A stretch of DNA of 64,000 nt, taken from the NCBI RefSeq assembly GCF_019749295.1, contig NZ_JACWFG010000001.1:642604-706603 (forward strand). Reading direction: 5' to 3'. Every line of letters begins with the position of its first letter. The stretch's first letter is position 1. Positions 43,775 to 53,971 of this stretch are shown here, one piece after another. Under the pieces are notes generated by a model, which did not search any database, had not been told where the DNA came from, and saw nothing but the letters and a program-made list of their open reading frames with translations. Source of the stretch: Neobacillus niacini (lineage in GTDB: Bacteria > Bacillota > Bacilli > Bacillales > Cytobacillaceae). The position numbers and the translations under genes were made by a program.

Positions 43775-43963
43775 TCAAAAGCTTGATAATATGATGGTCA
43801 CAATTAACAATATACCTCCGCCGCCTGCCAAGGCTGCAGCACGTTTTTTCAAAACTTTTTTAGGTGGATAAAACCCTGGTCTTTTAACGGCTAACGCATG
43901 CCATATCCCACCGGCAATGGACAATACACTTAGGAAAAATAGAAGTGAAATTACGCTTTTCAT
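43775..43963 (-). CDS. Small two-helix membrane protein
   Basis: A 62-aa protein with two hydrophobic helices (3-22 and 43-61) split by a basic loop KKVLKKR. Start ATG 43963 has GGGGG 7 bases upstream. Convergent with trpP and divergent from scoC. I do not recognise the family; function unknown. Confidence 0.65.
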   Translation of the reverse strand: MKSVISLLFFLSVLSIAGGIWHALAVKRPGFYPPKKVLKKRAAALAGGGGILLIVTIILSSF

Positions 43964-44239
43964 ATAATACCCCCTATCGACGCACCAAAAGTTGATACTA
44001 TCATTCTTATGTTTTACTGTCCTTACCTATGTAGAATATTCAAAAAGTTGGAATTATTAAGAGAATAACCTTAAAATAAAGATGAAATATTTTAATAATT
44101 TCGTACTTTGAGTAAAAATCATTAATTACAAGTAGAAAAAAACGTAATTTCTAAAAATTTTGTGAATTTACATCTTTATTAATTTTTATTTTATTGGCAT
44201 AATGTTAATAGAGAAATAAAAAAGTAGGTGAAATTGGGG

Positions 44240-44812
44240 ATGACGGAGAAACAGTATTCAATGAAAGAAGCGATGCTATTCAGCCAACGGATTGCACAAT
44301 TAAGTAAAGCTTTGTGGAAATCGATTGAGAAGGATTGGCAGCAATGGATAAAACCCTTTGATTTAAATATTAATGAACATCATATCCTATGGATTGCATA
44401 TCATTTAAATGGAGCATCCATTTCAGATGTGGCAAAGTTTGGAGTCATGCATGTCTCTACAGCGTTCAATTTTTCAAAAAAGTTAGAAGAAAGAGGCCTG
44501 CTTCAATTTTCAAAGAAAGAGAATGATAAACGGAATACGTATATCCAGCTTACCCCTGAAGGTGAAGATATCTTTCTCAGGATAATGGAGTCTTATCAGC
44601 CAACTGGTAATGCAGCATATGCAGGAGCCTTGCCATTAAGAGATTTATATGGAAAATTTCCGGATATTATTGAAATGATGGCAATTGTTCGTAATATTTA
44701 TGGTGATGACTTTATGGAGATCTTCGAGCGTTCTTTCCATAATATCGAGACAGAATTTAACGAGGATGATGGTAAACTCAAGAAGTCAGAGAAAGAACAA
44801 GAACTTTCATAA
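44240..44812 (+). CDS. scoC: MarR-type transition-state regulator ScoC (Hpr)
   Basis: A 190-aa winged-helix regulator matching Hpr/Sco[33 protein letters not shown], the helix-turn-helix [21 protein letters not shown] and [14 protein letters not shown]. Represses exoproteases and sporulation-linked genes. The frame opens at GTG 44228, but ATG 44240 gives the family N-terminus and has AGGTG upstream. Acidic/Lys-rich tail. Followed by convergent yhaI, 3 bases away. Confidence 0.94.
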   Translation: MTEKQYSMKEAMLFSQRIAQLSKALWKSIEKDWQQWIKPFDLNINEHHILWIAYHLNGASISDVAKFGVMHVSTAFNFSKKLEERGLLQFSKKENDKRNTYIQLTPEGEDIFLRIMESYQPTGNAAYAGALPLRDLYGKFPDIIEMMAIVRNIYGDDFMEIFERSFHNIETEFNEDDGKLKKSEKEQELS

Positions 44813-44815
44813 TGA

Positions 44816-45154
44816 TTATAGACATTTTTGAAACTCTCTAAAAAGAGGTTCATATAGTCGTTGATTTACACAGGATTGAACTACTTCCTTCGCGTCAAAT
44901 TTTGCAGGCAGCGAATATAGAAACTCATTGAAAAGCGGATGAAAATTTACAAACCCCTCCGCTTTTTGTTCTTCCATCTTTTTGTTCAAATCCTCACAAA
45001 GTTTGTTGAATTCTTGTACTTCAAGTTCTGATATTCCATTTTCGATGACCAATCTATAGAATTCGAGATTAGGGGCAGATAACATTTTTAACAGTAACCT
45101 TTGATGGTATTCAAGGAGATTCACCTTAGATTGTAATTCAAAATATTTATCCAT
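44816..45154 (-). CDS. yhaI: YhaI-like conserved protein (DUF1878)
   Basis: A 112-aa helical protein, the length of B. subtilis YhaI and in the same position next to scoC. The frame is open to 45196 but ATG 45154 has GGAGGT at the right distance (MDKYFELQSKVNLLEYH). No catalytic motif or signal peptide. Function unknown. Confidence 0.82.
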   Translation of the reverse strand: MDKYFELQSKVNLLEYHQRLLLKMLSAPNLEFYRLVIENGISELEVQEFNKLCEDLNKKMEEQKAEGFVNFHPLFNEFLYSLPAKFDAKEVVQSCVNQRLYEPLFREFQKCL

Positions 45155-45351
45155 ATATAACAACCTCCAAACATTTTTTACGTTTCTTATGTTCATTATT
45201 TACCTTTTTTAGGCAGAGGTAAACCTTTTTCTTAAGTAGGTACAATTTCAAATTTTTTCCTACTTTTCTACCATTCCTTTTAACTATCTTTTTTTGTGAA
45301 TTTTTGATAATGTATTAAACATAAATTGAACATCAGGGAGGGAATCGGCGG

Positions 45352-45531
45352 GTGATCTCCATATTTATTGTCTTAGCTGTTTTTATTTTATATTATGTAA
45401 ACAAAATGACCAATTCCCTTTGTATTCAAAAAGAAATCCCAGAGGAACGTCAGCACAAAGTGTTTCGGACAATTAATGTACTTGTCACGATATTACTCAT
45501 ATCATCCTATGTAGAAATTTTGTATACATAG
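45352..45531 (+). CDS. Small two-helix membrane protein (YhzF-like position)
   Basis: A 59-aa ORF starting GTG (45352-45354) with GGGAGGG 10-16 bases upstream: MISIFIVLAVFILYY, then a charged middle KEIPEERQHK and a second helix INVLVTILLISSYVEILY. Ends in TAG 45529-45531 with a terminator right after. A good start signal, two membrane helices and its own terminator support a real gene. B. subtilis has small genes (yhzE, yhzF) at this place; identity is by position only. Confidence 0.6.
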   Translation: MISIFIVLAVFILYYVNKMTNSLCIQKEIPEERQHKVFRTINVLVTILLISSYVEILYT

Positions 45532-45556
45532 GCTAATAGTAATGTTTCTAAAAAAT

Positions 45557-45590
45557 AGAAGCGATGAGAAAATTCTCATCGCTTTTACAT
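45557..45590. terminator. Terminator between the 59-aa ORF and the YjcZ-type genes
   Basis: AAGCGATGAGAA (45559-45570) and TTCTCATCGCTT (45573-45584), near perfect with a two-base loop as drawn; bidirectional, with TTTT on the right and TATTTTT on the complementary left. Confidence 0.88.
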
Positions 45591-45610
45591 GTTTTTTTGC
45601 ATGTTAGATG

Positions 45611-45700
45611 TTAGAGCCAAGAAGCCCCAATAATTATTAACAGGATGAAAAGAACTACGATTAACGCAAATCCTCCACCGTGGAATCCAGTACCAGACAC
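45611..45700 (-). CDS. YjcZ-family sporulation microprotein, copy 1
   Basis: A 29-aa ORF: MSGTGFHGGGFALIV then VLFILLIIIGASWL, the Gly-rich start and single hydrophobic helix of the YjcZ/YhzE microprotein family, which is seen in sporulating Bacillaceae. The start is GTG (45698-45700) with AAGGGGAG 6 bases upstream; stop at 45611. Nearly identical in its second half to the neighbouring copy. Too short to be found by ordinary ORF listings. Confidence 0.85.
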   Translation of the reverse strand: MSGTGFHGGGFALIVVLFILLIIIGASWL

Positions 45701-45759
45701 ACAATTCTCCCCTTTCTTAAATGGTAAAGCTGTTGTCTGCATCAGGTGTTACCCTTTAA

Positions 45760-45849
45760 TTAAAACCAAGATGCTCCAACAATAATCAATAGAATGAATA
45801 GGACTACAATCAATGCAAATCCTGCTCCGTATCCGTGTCCACCACTCAT
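45760..45849 (-). CDS. YjcZ-family sporulation microprotein, copy 2
   Basis: A 29-aa ORF: MSGGHGYGAGFALIV then VLFILLIIVGASWF, same family and same length as the copy 59 bases downstream. ATG 45849 with GGAGG upstream, stop 45760. Probably a tandem duplication. YjcZ-type proteins are single-helix membrane or coat-associated microproteins of unknown role. Confidence 0.88.
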   Translation of the reverse strand: MSGGHGYGAGFALIVVLFILLIIVGASWF

Positions 45850-46095
45850 CGTAATACCTCCTTTATGATTTTCTACGATATACTATTCAAGCTGTATTCA
45901 TTTCGACTAGGCGCTTACCTTATTTCTTATGAAAAAGTCCAGCTTTTTCATTTTGGGTAGTAATCCATTTAGAATTAACGCTTCTCTGATGGTCAGTTGA
46001 ATAGATATTTTTTCTTACACGGTATTGTATGTACATATTCGAATTTCGCACTAGGTAAATGCCCATAATAATGAAAACAAATACGCGAAAATTTT

Positions 46096-46123
46096 TTGCA
46101 GGTGTTACCATTTATGTTATAGT
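46096..46123 (+). promoter_or_regulatory. Putative sigma-A promoter of prsA
   Basis: TTGCAG (46096-46101), 16-base spacer, TATAGT (46118-46123) with TG extension (46115-46116), 53 bases before the prsA start. The 324-base stretch 45852-46175 otherwise shows only a doubtful 63-aa minus-strand ORF. Confidence 0.6.
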
Positions 46124-46175
46124 ATAGTTTGTGGACAAAAACCCACAAGAAACTACTGTTTAGGAGAGGTTCCTC

Positions 46176-47042
46176 ATGAAAAAATGGATGTTAGCCCTTA
46201 CATTAGCTGGCGGGGTTATTGCCTTAAGCGCGTGTAATCAAAATGGTTCTACTGTGGCAGAAAGCAATGCCGGTGATATTACACAGGAAGAGCTTTATGA
46301 AGCAATGAAGGAAAAGGTGGGTTCACAAGCATTACAACAGCTTGTTTATGAAAAAGTCCTATCTGAGAAATACGAAGTAACCGACAAAGAATTGGATGCA
46401 AAGGTTGATGAATTAAAAGAACAGCTTGGAGAAAATTTTGAAGCGGCACTTGCACAATACGGTTATGCAAATGAAGAAGACTTTAAAGAGACAATGAAAC
46501 TTGGAATGTTGCAAGAAAAGGCTGCAATGAAGTCAATTAAAGTAACAGATAAAGAAGTAAAAGAATACTACGATAACTATAAGCCTGATATTAAGGCTCG
46601 TCATATTCTTGTTGCCGATGAAAAGACTGCGTTAGAAGTGAAGCAAAAGCTTGACGCTGGAGAGAAATTTGAAGACGTTAGCAATACGTATTCTACTGAT
46701 GAAGCGGCTAAGCAGGCTGGCGGTGACTTAGGCTGGTTTGGTCCTGAAGCACAAATGGATCCTGACTTCTTAAAAGCAGCATTCGCACTAAAGGTAAATG
46801 AAATCAGTGCACCAGTTAAAAGCTCGTTTGGTTATCATATTATTGAAGTTACTGAAGCAAAAGAGAAAAAGTCATTTGAGGATATGAAAGACCAAATGGA
46901 AAAGGAATTAAAATCTTCAAAATTAACCAATGAGAAGATTAACGAAATTATGCAAAAAGAAATTAAGGATGCAAAAGTAAAAATAAGCGATAAAGATTTA
47001 AAAAATGCACTTGATCCAGCACCTGCGGCTCCGGCTCAGTAA
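46176..47042 (+). CDS. prsA: Foldase lipoprotein PrsA
   Basis: A 288-aa extracytoplasmic peptidyl-prolyl isomerase/chaperone that folds secreted proteins. Signal peptide with lipobox LSAC (Cys20), N-terminal SurA-like helices, and a parvulin (PpiC) domain (about 133-225: KARHILVADEKTA, GGDLGWFGPEAQMD, SAPVKSSFGYHIIEV). Pro/Ala-rich end. Terminator follows. B. subtilis PrsA is 292 aa. Confidence 0.96.
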   Translation: MKKWMLALTLAGGVIALSACNQNGSTVAESNAGDITQEELYEAMKEKVGSQALQQLVYEKVLSEKYEVTDKELDAKVDELKEQLGENFEAALAQYGYANEEDFKETMKLGMLQEKAAMKSIKVTDKEVKEYYDNYKPDIKARHILVADEKTALEVKQKLDAGEKFEDVSNTYSTDEAAKQAGGDLGWFGPEAQMDPDFLKAAFALKVNEISAPVKSSFGYHIIEVTEAKEKKSFEDMKDQMEKELKSSKLTNEKINEIMQKEIKDAKVKISDKDLKNALDPAPAAPAQ

Positions 47043-47051
47043 GAGAAGCAA

Positions 47052-47086
47052 AGAAGGAACTCCTTGGAGTCCCTTCTTTTTTTATT
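47052..47086 (+). terminator. Terminator after prsA
   Basis: AAGAAGGAACTCC-TT-GGAGTCCCTTCTT (one mismatch), then eight T residues; overlaps the end of convergent yhaL. Confidence 0.9.
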
Positions 47087-47270
47087 CCGCTGTTACTCTT
47101 TCACCTTCGCGTCTTTCTTTTTCCTGTTCTAAACGGTTTAGATAAATCTCTCCCTCTTTTTCAATATTTTCCATTTCCAACATTCGCTCTTCTCTGCCTG
47201 TTTTGATGGCCATCAAGGCACTTATCACAATACCAACCACGACTGCATATACCCAAATAGGAATAGTCAT
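47082..47270 (-). CDS. yhaL: YhaL-like sporulation protein
   Basis: A 62-aa protein: one membrane helix (about 5-22) followed by a charged coiled region IEKEGEIYLNRLEQEKERR, which matches my recollection of B. subtilis YhaL (70 aa), a sporulation-related neighbour of prsA. Start ATG 47270. Function unknown. Confidence 0.85.
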   Translation of the reverse strand: MTIPIWVYAVVVGIVISALMAIKTGREERMLEMENIEKEGEIYLNRLEQEKERREGERVTAE

Positions 47271-47354
47271 TTATTTTTGCTCCCTTCGTAAGTGGTTGTC
47301 CACTTTTTATACAACATATTCGAGTTATCAATAAATATTCATCTGAACAAAAAA

Positions 47355-47377
47355 AATAACCCGGCTGGGTTATTTTA
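47355..47377 (-). terminator. Terminator after yhaM
   Basis: AAATAACCC-GGCT-GGGTTATTT (47355-47363, 47368-47376), stem reaching the yhaM stop, T-run on the minus strand. Confidence 0.85.
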
Positions 47378-48319
47378 TTTATGAAATATCGGTTTATAAA
47401 ATGAACGATTTTCTAAGGCGTATACTCGTTCAGTAAATTCTCCTGGTTTTACTCTTTCTAATGCACGATCGAGCATATTCATCTTTGCGTCTAGATTATC
47501 GATATAATGGAGAATTTCTGCTTCTTTAATTAATGGCGGCTTTGGACTTCCCCACTCTGCCTTTCCATGATGGCTTAACACTAGATGTTGAAGAATTAAT
47601 ACTTCCTCACCCGAGATTCCGAGCTCTTGTGCAGCTTTACCGATTTCATTCACCATTATGGTAATATGACCGAGCAGATTTCCTTCAACTGTATACACAG
47701 TGGATATTGGTCCTGACAATTCTACCACTTTCCCCATGTCATGCAAAATCACGCCTGCATAAAGTAAATCCTTATCAAGACTTGGGTAAAGAGTGGCAAT
47801 GGATTTCGCTAAATCCAGCATACTGACCACGTGATAGACTAGCCCTGATACAAATTCATGATGGTTCTTCGTGGCTGCAGGGTACTCTAAAAAAGCCTGT
47901 TGGTGTTTTTTCAATAAGTGACGGGTAATTCTTTGGATGTTTGGGTTTTTCATGTCAAAAATATATTGTGTCAGTTTACTATTCATGTCCTCTTGACTTA
48001 ATGGAGCCGTTTCTAAAAAATCTTCCAGTTTTACTGAATCACTAGGTCCAGTTCTTCGAATCTGTCTAATTTTCAACTGACTCTTCCCGCGATAATTATG
48101 AATATCACCGATAACTTTAACGATTTTTTGGGCGGTGTAATTCTTTTCATCCTCTTCACTAGCATCCCAAAGCTTTGCTTCGATATCGCCGCTTTGATCC
48201 TGAAGGATAAGCGTTAAGAATGGCTTACCATTACTGGCAATCCCCTTTGTGGCGCTTTTTATCAGTAAATATAGATCAACCTGTACTCCAAAGTCATAAT
48301 CTAGTATTCCTTTATTCAT
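47375..48319 (-). CDS. yhaM: 3'-5' exoribonuclease YhaM
   Basis: A 314-aa enzyme, identical in length to B. subtilis YhaM. N-terminal OB-fold nucleic-acid-binding domain ([21 protein letters not shown]) and C-terminal HD phosphohydrolase domain ([40 protein letters not shown]). Trims RNA (and ssDNA) 3' ends. Last gene of yhaO-yhaN-yhaM, 43 bases after yhaN. Confidence 0.95.
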   Translation of the reverse strand: MNKGILDYDFGVQVDLYLLIKSATKGIASNGKPFLTLILQDQSGDIEAKLWDASEEDEKNYTAQKIVKVIGDIHNYRGKSQLKIRQIRRTGPSDSVKLEDFLETAPLSQEDMNSKLTQYIFDMKNPNIQRITRHLLKKHQQAFLEYPAATKNHHEFVSGLVYHVVSMLDLAKSIATLYPSLDKDLLYAGVILHDMGKVVELSGPISTVYTVEGNLLGHITIMVNEIGKAAQELGISGEEVLILQHLVLSHHGKAEWGSPKPPLIKEAEILHYIDNLDAKMNMLDRALERVKPGEFTERVYALENRSFYKPIFHK

Positions 48320-48362
48320 CTTTTCTTGCTCCCTCCCGATAGTAAAAGTATAGCACCTATCT

Positions 48363-51300
48363 CTATGAAATTACTTCAACATTTCCCTTATGGAGAAAAT
48401 GGACTTTTTCTGTTTGAAAAAACAGAAGTAAATGAGCATGACAGGTAAAAAATAAGATTTGGTTATGTTTAAGTGTTGTTAAAAGCTCCATTACCTTTTT
48501 GGTTCTATTTTCATCAAAATTCACAAAGCTATCATCAATAATAATCGGAAATTGATATTTTTCGTAAAGTGTGACCGCAAGCGCCAGTCTTATAGAAACA
48601 TATACCTGTTCTGTAGTAGCTTGACTTAACTCGTTTGCTTCGAATAAAGTGTGGTCGTCCCTTTCAATCAGAAACCCAGACCCAGACTTTTGCAGGTGAA
48701 TGCGGCAGTAATGCTTGTCTGTCAGATAGGATAAATACTCCTCTGCTTTTGCAAGCATTCTTGGAAGATGACCGTTTTTATACTTCTCGACCGTTTGCGA
48801 TAAAATGTCCTGCGCCAAACTATAACCTGCCCATTCCTTTGCTGCTTCTTCTAACTCAAACTTTTTCTGCTTAAATTGGTGAAGAAGCTCAGAGTAGGAC
48901 CCTCCCTCTTCAAGAATCTGAATCTGGTAGTTTGCAGCCGCCAGTTTTTCCTGCCGTTCACTTAATTGAACCGATAATAGATCCAGCTCGTTACGATATT
49001 TGCTCACCAATTCGTCGGTATTATGAATTTGCAGGAATCTATCAAGGTCCGATTCCTCTAGGAATGTGTAACATAACTGTTTATTTATATCAGCCTGCCG
49101 TTCCATCAGTCTAGACTTCTCTTCAACTTTATTCCCGAGCTCATAGAATGCCTCTTCTACTTCGACTTCGGCTTCATTAAGAAGCTTTGTCCTTTCTAAA
49201 ATCAAATGGGCCTGCTCCTGTTTTAACTGGTTTAAGTCTGCCTCCAGGTCACCAAGCTTCCCAAGCTTTTCATCACTTTTAATTAACTTTCCTTGTTCTT
49301 CTTTAAGTTTGTTTCGTAATTGATAAGCGATTTTTGACAGATCAGACTCTTGATTTGCCAGGTATTCTTGTGAAAAATAAGAAAGTTTATCTATAATACC
49401 TGCCTGCTCAAGTTTAATATCTTTCAATCTAGCATGCAAATTCCTTTTTTCTCTTCCCACTAGTTTATATTGTTCAATCAGTTGAAATGCTTCAAGAAGA
49501 AAGGTGTCGGCAATATATTCAGGGATGTTGAGTTCACTAGATAATTTTTGTAAGAGGTCTTTATTTTCTGCAGCTTCCTTTTCCCAGTCTTCAAATTTCC
49601 TAATCACTTTATCGTATTGCATCTGTTGTTGTTCAAGTTTAATTTTTAATAGCTGCAGCTGCTCTCTCACCCGATTATCCTGGTTCAATCTTTCCTGAAT
49701 CACTGGGATATTACTTTTGGAAAGATCCTTAAGTTTTTGCAGCAATGCTTTTTCTTTTTCTAACAGCTGACCGAGGGCCATATTAACAGTGTGATCATTT
49801 TTTGGCCTTAGGTTTTTGCTTAAAAACACACCAATTAATATACTGCCAATTACACCAATAACCAGCAGCCCCCACTGCCTTGTATACAATCCATATAGTG
49901 ATAAAACAAGCAGCAGCACACCGATTGTCAGGAACTGCACTTGTTTTTGCTTATTAATTTTTGCAAATGTCTTCTTGTCCTGTTCATTGGAATGGTGATA
50001 ATATTCTATTTTATCCTGGACTGCATTCAATTCTAACTCTACATTCCTCTTTTCATGATCATCATTAACCACTGCTTCGAGGCTCGCTCTATCAATATCA
50101 GAAATGATTTGCGTTTTCGCTGAAGAGATCTTTGCCTTTAACTCTTCAAGCGTATTCTTTTCCTCAAGGAATTTCTCCTCGAGTTCCTGTTTGACTTCTA
50201 AAAGTCTTTGCTTTTTTCGAGATACTTGTTCAACCTGATTTTTCATATAAATGTTTGTATTGATGGTTAGAACTTCTTCTTCATTTAATGGCAGGTGAAG
50301 TTTTTCCTTTAACGAAGTAATCTTTTCTTCTAGAAGGTCTAATTTCAGTTCACATTGCTGCTTTTCATGCGTCAGCTGTTCATAGAGGGGTATCTGCTCA
50401 ATTGCAGCAAGAATCTGAGGCTCATCCTCTATTAATTTTGTTTGTGTCTTAATGGAAGCTATCTCTACTTTTAATAGAGTGATTCTTTCTTCTATGCTGG
50501 AAATTTGAGCATTGTAAGGAAGGATTAACCCATTTAATTTATCTAATCGCTCCATTCCTCTTGCCGGAAATGTAAAATCACCCAATCTCCTTATTTCTGA
50601 GCTTATCCATCTTTCCTCTTTGACGAGGGAATGAATTTTCTGCCATTCATTTAATTTATCTACTTCTTTTTTTACTTCCTGCAGTGAATGGTTTATATCC
50701 ATTATTTCTTGATTGATTGCGTCTCTTTCTGAGATTAAAGCTTCGTAGCCTTGATTTTTAGCCGCAGCTTTCTTTAGGTCACTGCTAAGCTCGTGAATAG
50801 CCTTTAGTTTTTCATTGATCTCAGGTTTCTTGCCGCTCGGTTTAAAACGGGCATCTAATTCCTTCTGAAGTTCTGCCTCAGTCTTTGCTAGCCTTTCAGT
50901 TCCGAGCGTACCTGTGGAAAATAAAAATTTGCCCAATTCCTCCCCTTTCATTTGGTGAATGTTTTGCAAGCCATGGATATTAAATGAAAAAATAGCTTGG
51001 TATAATCCCTTGTCCATATTTCCGAGAAGCTGCTTGAGAAGGAGCTCCTCACCCGTTGTTCCATCTTCCAATGATACCGTAACGTCCCCCGCTGCCCTGC
51101 CTCTAACCCTCTCAATCGTTACAAGGCCAACTTCGTCGAAGAATATCCTTAACTTACCGCCGTAATTAGACCCATTTTTCGGCTCATAACGCAGTTCTGT
51201 GGATTGCTTTAAAGGGAATCCAAATAGAATTCCATGTATAAATGACATTATCGTGGATTTTCCTGCTTCATTCTCACCATAGAACACTTGAAAATCAGAC

Positions 51301-51365
51301 AGGTCCTTGATGACCACATTATTTAGCTGACCATAGCCATATATATGTATCTCTTTGATTTTCAA
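48363..51365 (-). CDS. yhaN: SbcC/Rad50-like ATPase YhaN
   Basis: A 1000-aa SMC-like ATPase. Walker [19 protein letters not shown] near the N-terminus, long coiled coils (about 180-450 and 540-800) flanking an unusual pair of hydrophobic helices (about 462-510: [17 protein letters not shown]), and a C-terminal ABC signature and Walker B ([32 protein letters not shown]). Partner of the Mre11-like YhaO, 18 bases upstream. B. subtilis YhaN is of similar length. DNA-repair or nucleic-acid end processing is inferred. Confidence 0.92.
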   Translation of the reverse strand: MKIKEIHIYGYGQLNNVVIKDLSDFQVFYGENEAGKSTIMSFIHGILFGFPLKQSTELRYEPKNGSNYGGKLRIFFDEVGLVTIERVRGRAAGDVTVSLEDGTTGEELLLKQLLGNMDKGLYQAIFSFNIHGLQNIHQMKGEELGKFLFSTGTLGTERLAKTEAELQKELDARFKPSGKKPEINEKLKAIHELSSDLKKAAAKNQGYEALISERDAINQEIMDINHSLQEVKKEVDKLNEWQKIHSLVKEERWISSEIRRLGDFTFPARGMERLDKLNGLILPYNAQISSIEERITLLKVEIASIKTQTKLIEDEPQILAAIEQIPLYEQLTHEKQQCELKLDLLEEKITSLKEKLHLPLNEEEVLTINTNIYMKNQVEQVSRKKQRLLEVKQELEEKFLEEKNTLEELKAKISSAKTQIISDIDRASLEAVVNDDHEKRNVELELNAVQDKIEYYHHSNEQDKKTFAKINKQKQVQFLTIGVLLLVLSLYGLYTRQWGLLVIGVIGSILIGVFLSKNLRPKNDHTVNMALGQLLEKEKALLQKLKDLSKSNIPVIQERLNQDNRVREQLQLLKIKLEQQQMQYDKVIRKFEDWEKEAAENKDLLQKLSSELNIPEYIADTFLLEAFQLIEQYKLVGREKRNLHARLKDIKLEQAGIIDKLSYFSQEYLANQESDLSKIAYQLRNKLKEEQGKLIKSDEKLGKLGDLEADLNQLKQEQAHLILERTKLLNEAEVEVEEAFYELGNKVEEKSRLMERQADINKQLCYTFLEESDLDRFLQIHNTDELVSKYRNELDLLSVQLSERQEKLAAANYQIQILEEGGSYSELLHQFKQKKFELEEAAKEWAGYSLAQDILSQTVEKYKNGHLPRMLAKAEEYLSYLTDKHYCRIHLQKSGSGFLIERDDHTLFEANELSQATTEQVYVSIRLALAVTLYEKYQFPIIIDDSFVNFDENRTKKVMELLTTLKHNQILFFTCHAHLLLFFQTEKVHFLHKGNVEVIS

Positions 51366-51383
51366 TCCATCATCCCCTTTTTA

Positions 51384-52601
51384 CTATTGATATAATAATC
51401 CGATTAATAGTTTCTCAGCCTTATCCAATAATTCCTTCTGTTCGCTTTGTGTTAACCCGCTTAAATACTTGCGTCCCACTTGATGTTCGTATAAAGGTGC
51501 GATTGCCTGATCAAGGTTTTGGTAATCATCGATGGCGGCAAACAGCTCTGCGTAAAAATCCGCCTCACCTATAAGATGATTTCTATCCAGAGGCTGTGAG
51601 TTCTGTACAGTTAAGTCTACCAGCCAGACAAATGATTCTTCATCATTTTCATCGTCCATCAGTAATTCCAGCAATTCTCCATCCAAGGTCCGTTTATCTT
51701 GGATATCGTCTAATTGAACATTTTGTAAGTTGAGAGTCAGCAATGTACCGATACGGGGTTTACGCAATCGTTCAATTGCTAATCGGCATAACTGAAGAAT
51801 ATCTTGAAAACTATTGGCGGGAGAAGCATCAAAAGAGACTTCTTCCCAAACCACGTCTGATGTTTCGATAAACGCCTTAATGGTTTCAAATTCATTTAAG
51901 GTTACATGGTAGCACCCTTTTATACCTGTCTCTTTTTTATTTCGTCCCTGAAGGTTTCCCGGGTAAATAATCGGAGGATGTTCTGATAGAATCTTCCGTT
52001 TATGAATATGACCTAATGCCCAATAATCAAATTGTTTCTCATAAAGGTCTTTAATGGTAAAGGGAGCATAATTATCATGGTCCGTTCCTCCACCTTCATT
52101 CCCATGAAGAATACCAATATGAAAATCTGCTGAATCTTGTTTTTGATAGTCATCAACTTTTTTATCAAGAATATGCCGCTGGATATAACTAAAACCATAA
52201 AGATGAACAGTTTCGCCGCGTTTGGTATGGAGTACCTTCCATTCAACATCACTGCCAAAAATATGAACGTTTGCGGGCATGTCAAGGTGTACCCATGAAC
52301 CATTTAAATGATCATGGTTGCCATGAATAACAAATACAGGGATATCCTTTTGTGCAAGCTTCTGCATTTCATTCCGGAAACGTGATTGTGCACGTAAGCT
52401 TCTGTCCTCACCATCATATAAATCTCCGGCTATAATTACAAAGTCAACGTTATGTTCAATAGCAGCTGCGCTCAGCCTTTCTAAAGCTGCGAATGTACTC
52501 TCTCTCACTCTGGAAAGGATGTTAGCTGGCAAATGCTTTAAGCCAACCATAGGACTGTCCAAATGCAGGTCTGCAGCATGTATAAATGATATCTGTTTCA
52601 T
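51384..52601 (-). CDS. yhaO: Mre11/SbcD-like metallophosphoesterase YhaO
   Basis: A 405-aa calcineurin-like phosphoesterase with the SbcD/Mre11 motif set: FIHAADLHLDSP, FVIIAGDLYDGEDR, PVFVIHGNHDHLNG, ALGHIHKRKIL. Probable nuclease of a YhaO-YhaN complex. B. subtilis YhaO is 408 aa. First gene of the yhaONM run, GGAG upstream of its ATG. Confidence 0.94.
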   Translation of the reverse strand: MKQISFIHAADLHLDSPMVGLKHLPANILSRVRESTFAALERLSAAAIEHNVDFVIIAGDLYDGEDRSLRAQSRFRNEMQKLAQKDIPVFVIHGNHDHLNGSWVHLDMPANVHIFGSDVEWKVLHTKRGETVHLYGFSYIQRHILDKKVDDYQKQDSADFHIGILHGNEGGGTDHDNYAPFTIKDLYEKQFDYWALGHIHKRKILSEHPPIIYPGNLQGRNKKETGIKGCYHVTLNEFETIKAFIETSDVVWEEVSFDASPANSFQDILQLCRLAIERLRKPRIGTLLTLNLQNVQLDDIQDKRTLDGELLELLMDDENDEESFVWLVDLTVQNSQPLDRNHLIGEADFYAELFAAIDDYQNLDQAIAPLYEHQVGRKYLSGLTQSEQKELLDKAEKLLIGLLYQ

Positions 52602-52674
52602 ATAAATCTCCTTTGGAGTGAGTTTTCCTTTATTGTAACACCTTAAAAAAGCGAATGCACGTTCTGAAAGTAAA

Positions 52675-52708
52675 TATTAAAAGAGCTTTGTCTTTTTTGA
52701 CAAAGCCC
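52675..52708 (-). terminator. Terminator after yhaP
   Basis: Minus strand GGGCTTTGTC-N6-GACAAAGCTC followed by TTTTAATA, 10 bases past the yhaP stop. Confidence 0.85.
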
Positions 52709-52717
52709 TTCACATAT

Positions 52718-53971
52718 CTATTCCTTTTTTGTTAATTGCAAAGCCTTTTTAATATCCTTAAAGGAATTTGATTTCCCGTACATTAATACTCCACCTCGGT
52801 AAACCCGTGCGCCAAATACCGCTAAAATAACGATAGTACCTGCCAGGATGGAGATTCCTAATACAGATTCCCAAATTGGGATATTCAGCATTCCTACACG
52901 CAAAAACATAATCATTGGGGTGAAAAATGGTATATAGGAAGTTATGACGATAAAAGGTGAGTCCGGCTGCCCCAGCCCAAACATTGCAATCATAAATCCT
53001 GCTACAACCAGCAAAGTCATAGGTGTGATCATTTGCTGTACATCCTCTATCCTGCTGACTAGAGAGCCTAAAAAGGCAGCAAGCGTAGCATAAAGGAAAT
53101 AGCCAAGGATAAAGAATATGACGGCATAAGCAATCGTTGATATTGATACGTTACCAAATCCAAATGCATCAAAAAAGCCGCCTTCTAGTGAAGACAAATT
53201 CCTTTTTATTGAGAAATAACCTACTGATAATAGTACCGCGAGCTGCGTTAAGCTTAACAGACCTATCCCCAGTATTTTTGCAAACATCTGCTTGATAGGG
53301 GATACGCTGGAGATTAGGATTTCCATTACTCTCGATGACTTTTCAGTAGCCACTTCCATTGCAATCATACTAGCATACATAATAACGGCAAAATAGATAA
53401 CAAACAGCAGGACATAAACAAGTCCTCTAGCCTGGTTTAATTCTTCTTCTGTTTTTGCATTTTCTTCAAGAGCCACTTTATCGAACGTGACTGGTTCATA
53501 TAACTGTTGAAGCTGTTCAGGTGTTAAACTAATTTTTGATGCTGCAAGCATGGTTTTCAACTGCTGAAGTCCAGCCTGAAGATCAGTAAATATATTTGAA
53601 TCAGCAACACTCATTGCTTTATATGTAGCTTCAGGTAATTGCTCTTCATCATAACGAAGCTGGACAAATCCTGTATATTCTCCTTCTTCCACTGCCTTTT
53701 CAGCCTCTTTTTCAGTGCCGTCAAACTCTTTCAGTGATAGGTTTTTATTTAGTGCACTCATTTGTTCTTTAAGCGGTGCATAGAGCTGCCCTGTTTCATC
53801 TAACACAGCAACCTTTTCTTTATCACCGCCTTTATCGAAAACTTCAATGATATTACTCATGTTGGTTAACCCTAAAGTAATAACTACAGTTAACAATGTG
53901 GTGATAATAAAGGATTTTGTTTTTAATTTATTTAGATAAGTATGGGATAAAATAATCCAAAATTTATTCAT
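52718..53971 (-). CDS. yhaP: ABC-2 type export permease YhaP (NatB-like)
   Basis: A 417-aa permease with an N-terminal helix, a large extracytoplasmic domain (residues about 45-165) and five to six C-terminal helices, the NatB/ABC2 layout. Partner of YhaQ. The frame opens at 54004, but ATG 53971 gives MNKFWIILSHTYLNKLKTKSF, the usual cytoplasmic start; it overlaps yhaQ by 8 bases. Probably exports Na+ or a hydrophobic compound; substrate not proven. Confidence 0.9.
   Translation of the reverse strand: MNKFWIILSHTYLNKLKTKSFIITTLLTVVITLGLTNMSNIIEVFDKGGDKEKVAVLDETGQLYAPLKEQMSALNKNLSLKEFDGTEKEAEKAVEEGEYTGFVQLRYDEEQLPEATYKAMSVADSNIFTDLQAGLQQLKTMLAASKISLTPEQLQQLYEPVTFDKVALEENAKTEEELNQARGLVYVLLFVIYFAVIMYASMIAMEVATEKSSRVMEILISSVSPIKQMFAKILGIGLLSLTQLAVLLSVGYFSIKRNLSSLEGGFFDAFGFGNVSISTIAYAVIFFILGYFLYATLAAFLGSLVSRIEDVQQMITPMTLLVVAGFMIAMFGLGQPDSPFIVITSYIPFFTPMIMFLRVGMLNIPIWESVLGISILAGTIVILAVFGARVYRGGVLMYGKSNSFKDIKKALQLTKKE

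Noticed and set aside
45920-46111. 63-aa minus-strand ORF upstream of prsA
   Set aside because: No ribosome-binding site before its ATG, which lies within the prsA promoter; composition is not protein-like beyond one hydrophobic stretch. I leave it as unproven.
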